A stretch of DNA of 64,000 nt from Propioniciclava tarda (GCF_900182665.1 NZ_FXTL01000001.1:1-64000), one strand, 5' to 3'; positions 25,801-35,836 are shown, counted from the first letter of the stretch. Translations and numbers: made by a program. Notes: a model not told the origin generated them from the letters alone.

Positions 25801-26188
25801 GGGACGGCGTCCGATCAACAACGACAGGCACGGACGCCGCAGCTGACGGTCCCGGCGAGGCCTCCGGGGCAGCGAGCGCAGGAGCGGCGCCAGCGGACAG
25901 GATCGTGGCGATGAGCAGCGCGGCCAGCGCCTGGGGCAACCGCAGCCCGGGCAGTTGAATGGCGAGGCGTCCCGAGGTCGCAACTCGCAGCACCTCCAGA
26001 ACCACCGACACCGCGAACACCAGCCAGGCGCACCAACCGACGACCGTCAGCAGCCCCAGCAGGACCCTGAAGTCAGCCGGCGCCCACACGTTGAGCTGCT
26101 GCCACGCGTAGAAACCGAGCCGCGCCAACAACACCGGCGGACCCACCAGCAGCCCGAGGAGCACCACGATGGAAGCGACCCTGCGCAT
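22829..26188 (-). CDS. Membrane-spanning LysM protein with C-terminal SARP/BTAD regulator domains
   Basis: This protein of about 1119 residues closes the Tad operon. The N-terminus has two or three membrane helices. Two LysM domains follow (HVVAPGDELWSLAQRYYGSG and YVVRPGDTLWALAERTLGSG), then a long Ala/Pro/Thr/Ser linker and another membrane helix (VRLALGGLAAVAASGVLL). A large presumably cytoplasmic part ends in an OmpR-like winged helix (RLRLFGAVGLD onward) and a bacterial transcriptional activator domain. The topology places wall-binding LysM outside and a SARP-like module inside. ATG 26188 is preferred, since GGGG is 11 nt upstream; GTG 26197 is possible. It probably senses wall or pilus state. 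Confidence 0.8.
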   Translation of the reverse strand: MRRVASIVVLLGLLVGPPVLLARLGFYAWQQLNVWAPADFRVLLGLLTVVGWCAWLVFAVSVVLEVLRVATSGRLAIQLPGLRLPQALAALLIATILSAGAAPALAAPEASPGPSAAASVPVVVDRTPSLVTTSQTASHQTAGHTLTHVVAPGDELWSLAQRYYGSGTQWRRIVQANPALAADPTADLIEGSELVIAVPSGPTEAYVVRPGDTLWALAERTLGSGERYPELQRLNAGLVADPDHIEVGWTLQLPVRVTPESAAMQSGAKVSQSDSGGHVEVAPLSLPDAAAPAAAPAAAPSVPSGAGLDLVPGQGAAGATSSAASPSATSSSAVTSTASTQTMPGPATKSPTASTPAALPTPTAAAGGAPDATASTSAPATAHATDAAPTSTAAPSPETAESSTSPSASASPTVAVPDAPAADPTGPSLLVDDSLGVRLALGGLAAVAASGVLLGARLLRRERESSRPVGRRFIEPSDEVRRLETALGLAGQLVPGDAQPPAGRPELVGAAMRLLADHWWAARLRPPRLRRAVLTEQVLVLQFADPPPSLPPGFRTAPDNSCQVTWSGLGAATPPDRSVVYPGLVTLGQDADGHLVMVDVVTWGVLAVDGEDAELPTQSLSAMTIELACAPWADELNLRVATADRRFVEVASVAMPRTFAEPEAAVLELERQSRERRALLLLTSSSYDSLRLDPDLSDAWAPTVYLFERQPDAAQVRRIRTAVDGERLGLSAVVPVSAVAPAVAADEPRLHLVPGEPGEQPVAVLEPASVRVAAQTLRPEVRRAISDLYESARSDMTFPASWWREDLEAVEGLDDLEGVDMGEEPASTPLPVPRLEPSARSGPSLRLIEADAAPPNAERPVPVDESTTVRPFRAVRAPRLRLFGAVGLDHAQGEEPAKSRRSCVEYCAWLLENPGATASEMNADLFVTDGTRRANLSRLRSWLGAGPDGELYLPEAYSGRIRLASTVSSDWIELKHLIDAGINQTPTDVLRSALALVGGAPMADASPGEWAWASALRSDMVELVRDLAVVLARRERIAGDLDAARWACQRGRLVAPDDELLVCELMRIADAAGQPDDVATLLRQLQRAASRRGVDLRGETVALAQELIEGGRREVLRIS

Positions 26189-26189
26189 G

Positions 26190-26621
26190 TCAACCACGTC
26201 CCCTGTAGCGATCGAGGGTGGAGGTCGCGGTCGCCTCCACGGAGATGGACCCGGGGATGCCCGGGACCAGAACGTCCGCCAACCGGACGCCGCACGTCAC
26301 GCGCGCCGTGACCCGTGCTGGCTGGCCCACGGGAACGGCGAAGCCGGACGTGTCGAGGGCGAGGGCCGGCGCTCCGGCGAGGCAGGTCAGGCCGCTGGCC
26401 GCGGCGTCCGATCTGACGAGGTCCTGGGCGCTCGACTGAGCCAAGGAGGACGTCCGCGCCAGCGACGCCTGACGGGCAGCAGAAGCGGCGAGTTGCTCGA
26501 CGCCGGATCGCGCCCACTCCAGCCGCGCGCCGGCGATGACGATGCCCGCCAGCAGCAGCAACACCGGAAGCAGCAGCACGAACTCGACGGTGACGGCGCC
26601 GCGCTCGCCCCTGGTCGTCAT
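26190..26621 (-). CDS. TadE-family pseudopilin
   Basis: This 143-residue protein has the TadE hallmark at its N-terminus, RGAVTVEFVLLLPVLLLLAGIV, including the Glu at position 5 of the hydrophobic stretch. A domain with two Cys residues (LTCLAG, VTCGVRL) follows. TadE-like minor pilins sit in or outside the membrane and are needed for pilus assembly. ATG 26621 overlaps the upstream stop (ATGA). Confidence 0.8.
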   Translation of the reverse strand: MTTRGERGAVTVEFVLLLPVLLLLAGIVIAGARLEWARSGVEQLAASAARQASLARTSSLAQSSAQDLVRSDAAASGLTCLAGAPALALDTSGFAVPVGQPARVTARVTCGVRLADVLVPGIPGSISVEATATSTLDRYRGRG

Positions 26622-26983
26622 GGTTGGGTCACCGACTCGCGCGTCCGCGTGACCTGAGCGACGAGGCTGGGAGCGGCGAGGTCGACGAGTCCGGGCATGC
26701 GTCCGGACACGCGGGCCACGACATCATCGCCGGAATAGGTCACGCTGACCGCGATGTCACTGAGCCCGCCTCGGGTCGCCAGGGAGCGTCCGACGGCGGT
26801 GCCCTGGGCGAGGGTGGCGCCGAGCGGGGCGGCCTCTTCGGCCGCAGCCCCCGCCGCGTTTGCCACGACCGTGCGGCCGTAGCCCCACAGCCCCAGTTGG
26901 ATGATGCCCAGCACGACGAGCATGAGCACCGGCGTGATCATGACCCACTGGACGGACTCCGACAGCCCCCGCTGATTGCGCAT
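26618..26983 (-). CDS. TadE-like minor pilin
   Basis: This 121-residue protein begins MRNQRGLSESVQWVMITPVL. It has a short basic leader and one hydrophobic helix, shares the RGLS-x-S element with the next small pilin, and has an extracytoplasmic domain of about 85 residues. It is placed between the Flp-like and TadE genes, and its stop overlaps the start of the next gene by 4 nt. A TadE/TadF-type role is inferred from context. Confidence 0.7.
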   Translation of the reverse strand: MRNQRGLSESVQWVMITPVLMLVVLGIIQLGLWGYGRTVVANAAGAAAEEAAPLGATLAQGTAVGRSLATRGGLSDIAVSVTYSGDDVVARVSGRMPGLVDLAAPSLVAQVTRTRESVTQP

Positions 26984-26985
26984 GA

Positions 26986-27171
26986 TCAGGGCGTCAGAAC
27001 CAGGTTCTGGGTGACGAAGCGGGTGACGAGTCCGATCACGGTGATCGCGATCGCCACGGCGCCCACGAGCAGGATCACGTTCTCGGTGGACTGCGACAGG
27101 CCGCGCTCGTCACGACGCCGCAGCGAGGACGCGGTGCCGACCGCGAGGTGGATCAGGCGTTCGACGGTCAT
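26986..27171 (-). CDS. Flp/TadE-like small pilin (61 residues)
   Basis: The 61-residue product has a basic leader ending DERGLSQSTENVILLVGAVA followed by a single hydrophobic helix. Size and layout fit a Flp-type major pilin candidate. It lies just after tadC, where actinobacterial loci encode the pilin. A canonical Glu-Tyr pair of Flp pilins is not obvious, so the subtype is uncertain. Confidence 0.65.
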   Translation of the reverse strand: MTVERLIHLAVGTASSLRRRDERGLSQSTENVILLVGAVAIAITVIGLVTRFVTQNLVLTP

Positions 27172-27191
27172 GGTTGTCTCCTTCGGTTGGA

Positions 27192-28067
27192 TCAGCTCTG
27201 GATGAGCCTGAGGATGGGTGGAGCGAGGAACAGCAGCCCGAACAGCAGGCTGGGGATCACCATGAAGACGGTCATCCGCTCCGAGATGCGGGTGGCGGTC
27301 ATCTTGAGGTCGGTGAGGTGGGCGTCACGCAGCTCTTTGACGCGTGCGCGCAGCGTGTTGGACAGGGCGGCGCCCGACTCGTCCAGCCGCATCACGTCGG
27401 CGAGGTCGACGAGCGCCGGAAGCTCCAGCCGCTGCCCCAGTGCCTTGAGCTCGGCGAACGGCATCCGTTGTTCGAGTCGTGCTCGGTCGAGCGCGCCCCG
27501 GAGCTGCGCGAAGACGGCGTTGTCGGAGATGGCCGCTGCGGCGTGCAGCGACTGCGTGGCGGACTGGTTCGCCATCCGCTCGACCGTCACCAGGTCGAAG
27601 TAGGTCAGCAGTGACTCGGTGGCGTCCGAGGAGAGGTGCTCGGCCTGGCCGCGCAGCAACAAGTCAGGGAGGAGGAAGCCGACCACCGCCCCCACCACGC
27701 TCACGACCAACGGGACGGACGCGTCCAGGCCGAGCCCGAAGGTGGCCAGGGCGCCCAGCGCCAGCGGTGTGACGAAGCCAGCCAGCGCGCCCGTGACCTT
27801 CAAGCTGTAGTGCCGGGGCAGGCTGCGGCCCTTCAGTTCGAGGGCGCGTCTCGTGGTCTTCGTGACCGCGACCGGACGCCGGCGCAGCCACCACGCACCC
27901 AGACGCTCGCCCGGCTCGGGCGTCGGCCCCGATTCGTGCCGGGCCTCGCCGCCCAACGCCGCGAGCGCATCGTCCAGGCGGACGTGCTCAGGCCTGAACG
28001 CCGCCACGATCAGGAGGACTCCGGCGACGAGCACCATGCCGGGCAGCACGACGAGGGCCGACGTCAT
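27192..28067 (-). CDS. tadC: Tad pilus inner-membrane platform protein TadC (T2SSF domain)
   Basis: This 291-residue protein has hydrophobic segments at the N-terminus, around residues 95-135 and at the C-terminus, flanking a helical T2SSF cytoplasmic domain (LLTYFDLVTVERMANQSATQ and ALGQRLELPALVDLADVMRL). TadC pairs with TadB as the platform for the TadA ATPase. Its start overlaps the tadB stop. Confidence 0.82.
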   Translation of the reverse strand: MTSALVVLPGMVLVAGVLLIVAAFRPEHVRLDDALAALGGEARHESGPTPEPGERLGAWWLRRRPVAVTKTTRRALELKGRSLPRHYSLKVTGALAGFVTPLALGALATFGLGLDASVPLVVSVVGAVVGFLLPDLLLRGQAEHLSSDATESLLTYFDLVTVERMANQSATQSLHAAAAISDNAVFAQLRGALDRARLEQRMPFAELKALGQRLELPALVDLADVMRLDESGAALSNTLRARVKELRDAHLTDLKMTATRISERMTVFMVIPSLLFGLLFLAPPILRLIQS

Positions 28068-28930
28068 GTCACGGACCTCAGGATTCGCTCACGACTCCGC
28101 GCCAGGGTCATCCGCCGCATGGTCCAGACCGCGAGGACGTACAAGGCGAGCAGGATCGCCAAGATGACCTGCCCCAGCGGCGTCCCGTACGGCGCGAAGA
28201 AGCCAGGGGAGAGGAGCACGAAGGCCGCCAACGTGATCCCCGAGATGAACGACACCTGGCGCACCACGACGCGAGGCTTGGCGCGCTCGGCCTCGATCTC
28301 GCGCAGCGCTCGCAGCCGCTCCTGGATCGCCTCGGCAAGCGCATACAGCGTGACGGACGCTCCCGTGCCGCCTCGTTGCGCCGACAAGACCAGGGCTGCC
28401 AGGACGGCGTCCGCGTCGGCGCTGGCCAGTTCATCGGCCATCGCCTGCAGGGCCTGAGGAGTGGTCCAGCGATCGTCGAGGCGTCGCACCAGAAGCGCCA
28501 GCGGATCGCCGAGACCGGTCGGTGGCTGGCGTGCCGACGCGCGGAGGGCGTCGGTGATGGAGCGTCCGGTCGACATCTGGGCGAGCATCCCGCGGACCCA
28601 GCGATCCAGCGCCTCCAGCAGTCGGATGTTGTCCTGGGGCGGATCGCTCAGCAGCCGCGGGACGCCGACCAGCGCGGCCGGGACCAGCAGCACCAACAAC
28701 GGCCAGCCCGTGGCGTACATCAGCACGAGCCCCAGAGCCACGCCGAGCAGCACCGACAGCAGCGTCCGCCTCGGAATCCGCGCGATTCGCTCAAGGACCG
28801 AGCTGAACCGACGCAGCGGCCGCCGGGCATGCCGGGGCGCCCGCGGGATCACACCGAACGCGGCCGCGAGAGCGACCACCAGGCCCGCGAGCGCGAGCAT
28901 GGAGCACAGCACAGCCGAGACGAGGATCAT
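28064..28930 (-). CDS. tadB: Tad pilus inner-membrane platform protein TadB (T2SSF domain)
   Basis: This 288-residue T2SSF-family protein has N-terminal membrane helices, a cytoplasmic helical domain (GRSITDALRASARQPPTGLG, LVLSAQRGGTGASVTLYALA) and C-terminal membrane helices. ATG 28930 overlaps the ATPase stop (ATGA) and has GGAGG 6 nt upstream; it is favoured over GTG 28942. It forms the platform with TadC. Confidence 0.85.
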   Translation of the reverse strand: MILVSAVLCSMLALAGLVVALAAAFGVIPRAPRHARRPLRRFSSVLERIARIPRRTLLSVLLGVALGLVLMYATGWPLLVLLVPAALVGVPRLLSDPPQDNIRLLEALDRWVRGMLAQMSTGRSITDALRASARQPPTGLGDPLALLVRRLDDRWTTPQALQAMADELASADADAVLAALVLSAQRGGTGASVTLYALAEAIQERLRALREIEAERAKPRVVVRQVSFISGITLAAFVLLSPGFFAPYGTPLGQVILAILLALYVLAVWTMRRMTLARSRERILRSVT

Positions 28931-30351
28931 CGCTGCCTCCACGTCGGCAGGAACGGAGCCAACGACTCGAGGAAGTCCTGTTCCGGGTGGAAGAGGGCCT
29001 GATCGGTGTCGGTAGCGGCTCGGTAGACGAGGTGTGAGACGGGCCGGTTGCCCTCCATGCCGCCCGTGAGCCGACGCACCTCCGAGACCCGGCGCGTCCG
29101 GACGCCACCGCGCCAGGTGTCGTCGATCAGGCTGACGTGCACGATCAACGCAATGTGATGGGCGATCTGGCGGAACGCCTCGTCGATGCTCAGGACGCCG
29201 CCCTGCGCCACGCGGGCTGCCAGGCGGTCCATCGTCGAGGCCGAGTCGTGGCTGTGCGTCGTGCTGAGCGTCCCCGCGCCCGCCTGCATCGCCTCGAACA
29301 TCGCGCCCGCCTCGCTGCCGCGCACCTCGCCGACCACGAGGCGCGAGAGGTTCTGCCGGAGGGCTTCTGGGATCAGGTCGGCGACCGTGAACTCCCCGAC
29401 CGGACGCCCGTCCTGCCGCTCACCCAGACCGATGCGGGCTTGGAGGGCCAGCATGTTGCGCCTGGTCGGCTGCAGGTGGGTGAGCAACTCGTAGTCGGTT
29501 TCCAGGGTGCCGAACCGCTCGTTCGCGGGAATCGACGCGATCATCGCGCGTAATAGCGTCGTCTTTCCGGCGCCCTGGTCTCCTGAAATGACAACCGACC
29601 GCCGGCCCAACACAGCCGCGTGCAGGAGGCGTCCGACCTCCTCGGGCATCATGCCGCGATCGACGAGTTCCGGCAGATCGACCGAGGTGAGGATGTGCTG
29701 TCGAATCGTCACCGAAGGGCGGTACGACAGCCCAAAGCCGATGGCGTGGAGCCGGAAGCGATCGCCCAGGGCGAGCGTCATCGTGGGGTGGGCGTCGTCG
29801 AACGGACGCGTCGGCGTCACGCTCTCACCCAGGAACCGCACCGCCTCGACGAGTTCCTCGTCCGAGTCGGCGACCGGCGGATGAGCCTCGCGATGCCCGT
29901 CCCCGAACTGCACCATCACCGAGTCGCAGCCCGCGATCTCGATGTTCTCGGCGTCCGGGATCTCGAACAGCGGCTGCAGGCGTCCGTACCCGTAGATCGC
30001 GTTTTCGAGCGCCTGGGCGTACGCCCGCTCCGTCTCCAACGGCCAGAGCGCCTCGCCGCGCGCGCCCTGCTCGTCGGCGTACTCGCGCACGATCCGGCGC
30101 ACCATCGACCGCCCCAACAGACGCCGATCCGTCTCGGGCATCGGGCTGTCGGTGCGTTCGTTGTGCGCCTCAATCTCGCGGCTGATGCGCTCGCTGGCGC
30201 GCCGCCGCAGGAGCACGACCAGGCCCCAGTCCACCTCGTCGGACTTCACGAACGACTGGTTCGCCTCGACCAGGTCCGCCTTGGTCAGGACGAAGTCGCC
30301 GAGCGGCTCGAAGAGCGGAACGTCGGCCAGCCGGACGCCGTCGCCGCTCAT
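28927..30351 (-). CDS. tadA: Tad pilus assembly ATPase TadA/CpaF
   Basis: This 474-residue secretion ATPase of the GspE/CpaF family has an N-terminal helical domain and a region ENIEIAGCDSVMVQFGDG. Walker A SGDQGAGKTTLL, an Asp-box/Walker B region (RLVVGEVRGSEAGAMFEAMQ) and a His-box (TTHSHDSASTMDRLAARV) follow. It powers pilus assembly at the cytoplasmic face. ATG 30351 overlaps the stop of the upstream CpaE-like gene. All expected motifs are intact. Confidence 0.92.
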   Translation of the reverse strand: MSGDGVRLADVPLFEPLGDFVLTKADLVEANQSFVKSDEVDWGLVVLLRRRASERISREIEAHNERTDSPMPETDRRLLGRSMVRRIVREYADEQGARGEALWPLETERAYAQALENAIYGYGRLQPLFEIPDAENIEIAGCDSVMVQFGDGHREAHPPVADSDEELVEAVRFLGESVTPTRPFDDAHPTMTLALGDRFRLHAIGFGLSYRPSVTIRQHILTSVDLPELVDRGMMPEEVGRLLHAAVLGRRSVVISGDQGAGKTTLLRAMIASIPANERFGTLETDYELLTHLQPTRRNMLALQARIGLGERQDGRPVGEFTVADLIPEALRQNLSRLVVGEVRGSEAGAMFEAMQAGAGTLSTTHSHDSASTMDRLAARVAQGGVLSIDEAFRQIAHHIALIVHVSLIDDTWRGGVRTRRVSEVRRLTGGMEGNRPVSHLVYRAATDTDQALFHPEQDFLESLAPFLPTWRQR

Positions 30352-31127
30352 GCCGGAGCCCCGATCCGTGCCCGCTCGGTCACGTCCTGCGCCACGAACT
30401 CGGCCGCGGTCCGCGCGTAGGACGCTGCCAGCGCCTGCCGACCCCAGCGCTTCGACAGCGGCTGTCCCTCGTGCAGGTCGGCGGCACCCGCGGCGTCCCA
30501 GGCGATCGTCGCTTGGACGCCCACGCCGAACTGCTCGGACACTTCCTTCGCCCCGTATGGACGCCCCGGGCCGACCAGCACGAGGCCGACCTTGCCCTCG
30601 CCCGCCTGCTCGACCAGCGCCGATAGATACAGCCGCACCGCGGCCAGCGAGACCAGCGACGAGCGGCAGACCAGCCAGACCTTGTCGGACGCCTCGACGA
30701 GGTCGCCCGGCAGACCGCGATGGCCGATGCGTCCGGCGTCCACGACCGCGTCGAACGGGGCCGCCTGCAGCGCCAGCCCGAGTTCGCGCCACACGCCGCC
30801 GAACAGGTCGACCGAGCCCAGGTGGACGAATCCGGGCAGGAACCTGCGCGACACCGACGACCCCGAGGCGATCGGCTCCGGAAGATCCACCGCCTGATCG
30901 ACGAGCGCCTCGCTCAGCGGACGCCTCTCCCGGTGCGCCTGCAGTACCCCGGGCAGCCCGCGATCCCGCGCGGAGACGCCCCGCAAGTACCCCGCTAGGA
31001 CCGCCTGCGACGGCGTCCGATCGGCATCGACCAAGAGGACGTCGCGAGGCCACGTCAGCGCCAGCCCGAGCGCCGTCAGCGTGACCCCCGGGGCCCCGCT
31101 GGCCGAGCACAGCAGCAGGGTGGCCAT
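30348..31127 (-). CDS. cpaE: CpaE/TadZ-like ParA-family protein with degenerate Walker A
   Basis: This 259-residue protein has the MinD/ParA-like fold: an initial strand with SASGAPGVTLTALGLALT in the place of the deviant Walker A, VLLVDADRTPSQAVLAG, then AVVDAGRIGHRG and VWLVCRSSLVSLAAVRLY. The P-loop lacks the usual lysines (GAPGVT rather than GGxGKT), as reported for some TadZ proteins, so ATP hydrolysis may be lost. It would localise the pilus machinery. Its stop overlaps the tadA start; the cpaB-like stop lies directly upstream. Confidence 0.75.
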   Translation of the reverse strand: MATLLLCSASGAPGVTLTALGLALTWPRDVLLVDADRTPSQAVLAGYLRGVSARDRGLPGVLQAHRERRPLSEALVDQAVDLPEPIASGSSVSRRFLPGFVHLGSVDLFGGVWRELGLALQAAPFDAVVDAGRIGHRGLPGDLVEASDKVWLVCRSSLVSLAAVRLYLSALVEQAGEGKVGLVLVGPGRPYGAKEVSEQFGVGVQATIAWDAAGAADLHEGQPLSKRWGRQALAASYARTAAEFVAQDVTERARIGAPA

Positions 31128-31763
31128 CTACGACTCCGACTTCTGGATGATCGCGATCTGCTTCATCGCCCCTAGTCGGGCCACCTGTTCGGCGTTCGCG
31201 AGCGGGACGTTCAGGTCCACGACGAAGCCGCCATCAGGGGACGCCGCGGGTGCGGTCGCCAGGGTCGCCTCCACGCTCGGGGCCAACGTGGAGTCGGCGC
31301 CGGCCGCCGCACCCCCGGGCAGCGCGACCACCAACACGAGCGTGCCGGGCGCCAGGGGCGACGCCGGGAGGCGTCCGGACTCGACCTTGACCCCGACCCG
31401 GGCCAACCCGGCCGCCAACTCGGGCGGGCCGAAGCTGCCGGCGACCAACAGTCCACCGCCCGGCAGGTCGGTGCGTGCGGTCTGGCCGACGATGGAGTTC
31501 AACTGCTCGCCCGGAATGGCGGCGACGTCGGCGTTGCGTCCGATCGGGATGACAGCCAGCTTGCTGGCGTCGATGACCTGGCCGCGATGAACCGTCGTCG
31601 TGACCTTGATCGCCGACCGAGTGTCCGTGGCCGTGGCGAACAGCGCCCAGGTGCCGAGGCCGCCCAGCACCACGGCCAGGATGCCCGCCGCGAGCCAGCG
31701 CACGTTGCGTCGCACTCGGACGCGACTCGTCCGAACGGTCGCCGGGATCGCCTGCTCTGCCAT
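31128..31763 (-). CDS. cpaB: CpaB/RcpC-like SAF-domain pilus protein
   Basis: This 211-residue protein has one N-terminal membrane helix (WLAAGILAVVLGGLGTWALF). A SAF domain follows (TTTVHRGQVIDASKLAVIPI) and a C-terminal beta-rich region (VLVVALPGG). CpaB/RcpC proteins are extracytoplasmic components of Tad systems. It is the first gene of the operon, and ATG 31763 is the first start after the divergent promoter region 31764-31958. Confidence 0.75.
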   Translation of the reverse strand: MAEQAIPATVRTSRVRVRRNVRWLAAGILAVVLGGLGTWALFATATDTRSAIKVTTTVHRGQVIDASKLAVIPIGRNADVAAIPGEQLNSIVGQTARTDLPGGGLLVAGSFGPPELAAGLARVGVKVESGRLPASPLAPGTLVLVVALPGGAAAGADSTLAPSVEATLATAPAASPDGGFVVDLNVPLANAEQVARLGAMKQIAIIQKSES

Positions 31764-31958
31764 GAGTCGATGTCCTTGTTCCTGGGGTGGGACATCAAGG
31801 TAGGTCAGATCGTTGAAACGGAGCAGCAGTTTCACGCGATCTGTGGATAACTACGGGGCCTGACCGAACGCCAGCCCGTCAGGAAACCGCTGCCAACGGC
31901 GTCCGAACTTCTTCGGTTTCTCCTCCAACTATGGCCAAAGTACGGAATACTTAGGCGG

Positions 31959-33482
<1,524 letters not shown>

Positions 33483-33495
33483 GTTCAGTGTCGAG

Positions 33496-33521
33496 CGGCC
33501 CGCAGCTTCGGCTGCGGGCCG
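33496..33521 (+). terminator. Strong UUCG-loop terminator after the PLP enzyme
   Basis: CGGCCCGCAGC-TTCG-GCTGCGGGCCG forms an 11-bp perfect stem with an extra-stable TTCG loop, followed by TTCTTCTGTT. It ends the transcript from 31959. Confidence 0.9.
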
Positions 33522-33676
33522 TTCTTCTGTTCGGACGCCGACGCGCGGGTCGGCGTCCTGCCGGGGGTTGGGAGGGCTGCGGTCCGGGGACCGCTGTCTC
33601 CAGCGGCTCGCACGGGGCTGTTATCGGTGAAGAACTGGTGATTGATCCGGCCGATGGGACGTGATGGTCTGGACGC

Positions 33677-35836
33677 GTGAGCGAACACGACATCAGCACC
33701 CCCGACGAGCCCCGCGACGACGCGGCCGAGCCTGCGGCGTCCAACCCGAAGGACATCACGGACCCGCCGCTCGGCTCTCCGTGGGAGGACCTCCGGGCCT
33801 ACGTAGCGACCCCGCGCCTGACGGGGCTACGCCTGTCGCCCGACGGGACGCGCCTGGTGGCGTCCGTGTCGACCCTGAACAAGGACAAGAACGCGTACGT
33901 CACGTCGCTGTGGCAGGTCGACCCGTCCGGCGCCCAGCCGGCCCGGCGTCTCACCCGCGGCGTCGACGGCGACGCGGCGTCCGCGTTCACGCGTGGCGGC
34001 GATCTGCTGTTCACCTCGAAGCGGACCGTCCCGGCCGGGGACGAGCCCGCCAAGGACTCCACCAAGGCCCTCTGGTGCCTGCCCGCTGGGGGCGGGGAGG
34101 CGTACGTCGCCGGACGCCGCGACGGTGGCTGGGAAGCCATCCTGACCAGCACGGACGCCGACACGGTCGTCCTCGCCGCGCCGGCCCACCCGGGCACGGC
34201 CGACGAGAAGGCGGACGCCGAACGGCGCGAGGCACGCTCCAAGGCGAAGGTGAGCGCGATCCTGCACAAGGGCGTCCCGGTGCGCTTCTGGGACCACGAC
34301 CTCGGCGCCGAGACCACCCGGTTGTTCGCGTCGTCCATCTCGGACGCCGACGACGCGACCCTGACCGCCCCGCGTCCGCTGTCGGGCGATGTCGGCGGCT
34401 CGCTGGACGGGCCGTTCTCGCTGAGCGCCGACGGCCAGGTGGCCGTCAGCTCCTGGCGGACGCCGCAGCGCAAGGGCGATCAGCACTACTCGGTGGCCAT
34501 CTGGGACGTCGCGTCCGGCGAGCGTCGGGTCATCGACGCGACCGAGTGCGACTACGAGATTCCGCTGGTTTCCCCCGATGGATCCCTCGTCGCCGCGATC
34601 TGTTCGACCCGCCCGACGCCGCAGCGCGTGTCCGAGTCGTGGCTGGTCCTGATTGACGCGACGACCGGCGTGTCCACCCCCCTTGCCCGCTCCTGGGATC
34701 GCTGGGGAGCCCCGGCCGCCTGGTCGCCCGACTCGAAGACGCTCTACGTCACCGCCGACGACGACGGCGACAGCCCGGTCTTCGCCGTGCAGGTGGGCCA
34801 GGGCGCCAATGCTGGCGGATTAGGTATCGCTCAGCGAGACCTTTCCCGCCAGGAAACGGCCGATCCGCGTCGGTTGACTGGCCAAGGGGCGTTTTCGAGC
34901 ATCTCCGTCGCCCCGGACGGCACCCTGTACGCCCTGCGCTCGTCCTACACCGACCCGGGAAGCATCGTCCGGATCGACCAGTCGTCCGGTGAGACGACCG
35001 AGCTCAAGTCGCCCGTGACCTATCCCGATCTCCCCGGACGCCTCGAGCGCATCGAAACAGAAGCGTCCGACGGCGCTCGCGTGCCGGCGTACCTGCTGCT
35101 GCCCCCGGACTCCTCGTCCGAGAAGCCGGCGCCGCTCGCACTCTGGATCCACGGCGGACCCCTCGGCAGCTGGAACGCCTGGTCGTGGCGCTGGTGCCCG
35201 TGGCTGCTGGTGTCGCGCGGCTACGCGGTGGTGCTGCCCGACCCGGCGCTGTCGACCGGCTACGGCTGGGATTACATCCAGCGCGGTTGGGGACGTTGGG
35301 GCTTCGAGCCGTTCACCGATCTGATGGCCGTGACGGACGCCGTCGTGGCCCGCGACGACATCGACGAGTCCCGGACGGTCGCCATGGGCGGCTCGTTCGG
35401 CGGCTACATGGCCAACTGGGTCGCTGGCCAGACCGATCGTTTCAAGGCGATCGTGACGCACGCGTCCCTGTGGAACCTCGAGACGTTCGGCAACACGACG
35501 GACGCGCCGTGGTTCTGGGCTAACGAGATGACGCCCGAGATGCGGGCCGCGAACTCGCCTCATCACCAGGCCGACAAGATCGTCACGCCGATGCTCGTCG
35601 TCCACGGTGACAAGGACTATCGCGTGCCCATCGGCGAGGGACTGGCCCTGTGGTGGGCGCTGGCGTCCGGCTGGGATGGCGAGCCCGACGACCTGCCGCA
35701 CCGCTTCCTCTACTTCCCCGACGAGAACCACTGGATCCTCACGCCCAACCACGCGCGGGTCTGGTACGAGACCGTGCTGGCCTTCCTGGCGCGGCACGTC
35801 GACGGGCGCGAGATCGCCGGGTCCGAGTTGGTGTAG
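33677..35836 (+). CDS. S9-family serine peptidase (prolyl oligopeptidase/acylaminoacyl-peptidase type)
   Basis: This 719-residue cytoplasmic protein starts at GTG 33677. The N-terminal ~430 residues form a beta-propeller-like WD/PD40 region (RLSPDGTRLVASVS, LSADGQVAVSSW, WSPDSKTLYVTADD). The C-terminal alpha/beta hydrolase contains WIHGGPLGSWN, the nucleophile GGSFGGYMANW, the Asp loop HGDKDYRVP and the His region DENHWI, so the catalytic triad is present. It cleaves short peptides. Hand counting found about 18 GGACGC/GCGTCC hexamers in its 2160 bp, one of the densest genes here. Confidence 0.9.
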   Translation: MSEHDISTPDEPRDDAAEPAASNPKDITDPPLGSPWEDLRAYVATPRLTGLRLSPDGTRLVASVSTLNKDKNAYVTSLWQVDPSGAQPARRLTRGVDGDAASAFTRGGDLLFTSKRTVPAGDEPAKDSTKALWCLPAGGGEAYVAGRRDGGWEAILTSTDADTVVLAAPAHPGTADEKADAERREARSKAKVSAILHKGVPVRFWDHDLGAETTRLFASSISDADDATLTAPRPLSGDVGGSLDGPFSLSADGQVAVSSWRTPQRKGDQHYSVAIWDVASGERRVIDATECDYEIPLVSPDGSLVAAICSTRPTPQRVSESWLVLIDATTGVSTPLARSWDRWGAPAAWSPDSKTLYVTADDDGDSPVFAVQVGQGANAGGLGIAQRDLSRQETADPRRLTGQGAFSSISVAPDGTLYALRSSYTDPGSIVRIDQSSGETTELKSPVTYPDLPGRLERIETEASDGARVPAYLLLPPDSSSEKPAPLALWIHGGPLGSWNAWSWRWCPWLLVSRGYAVVLPDPALSTGYGWDYIQRGWGRWGFEPFTDLMAVTDAVVARDDIDESRTVAMGGSFGGYMANWVAGQTDRFKAIVTHASLWNLETFGNTTDAPWFWANEMTPEMRAANSPHHQADKIVTPMLVVHGDKDYRVPIGEGLALWWALASGWDGEPDDLPHRFLYFPDENHWILTPNHARVWYETVLAFLARHVDGREIAGSELV

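Noticed and set aside
28927-31110. Longer 727-residue version of the TadA ATPase
   Set aside because: The N-terminal ~250 residues are the out-of-frame shadow of the cpaE-like gene; ATG 30351 overlaps the cpaE stop and starts the conserved protein.
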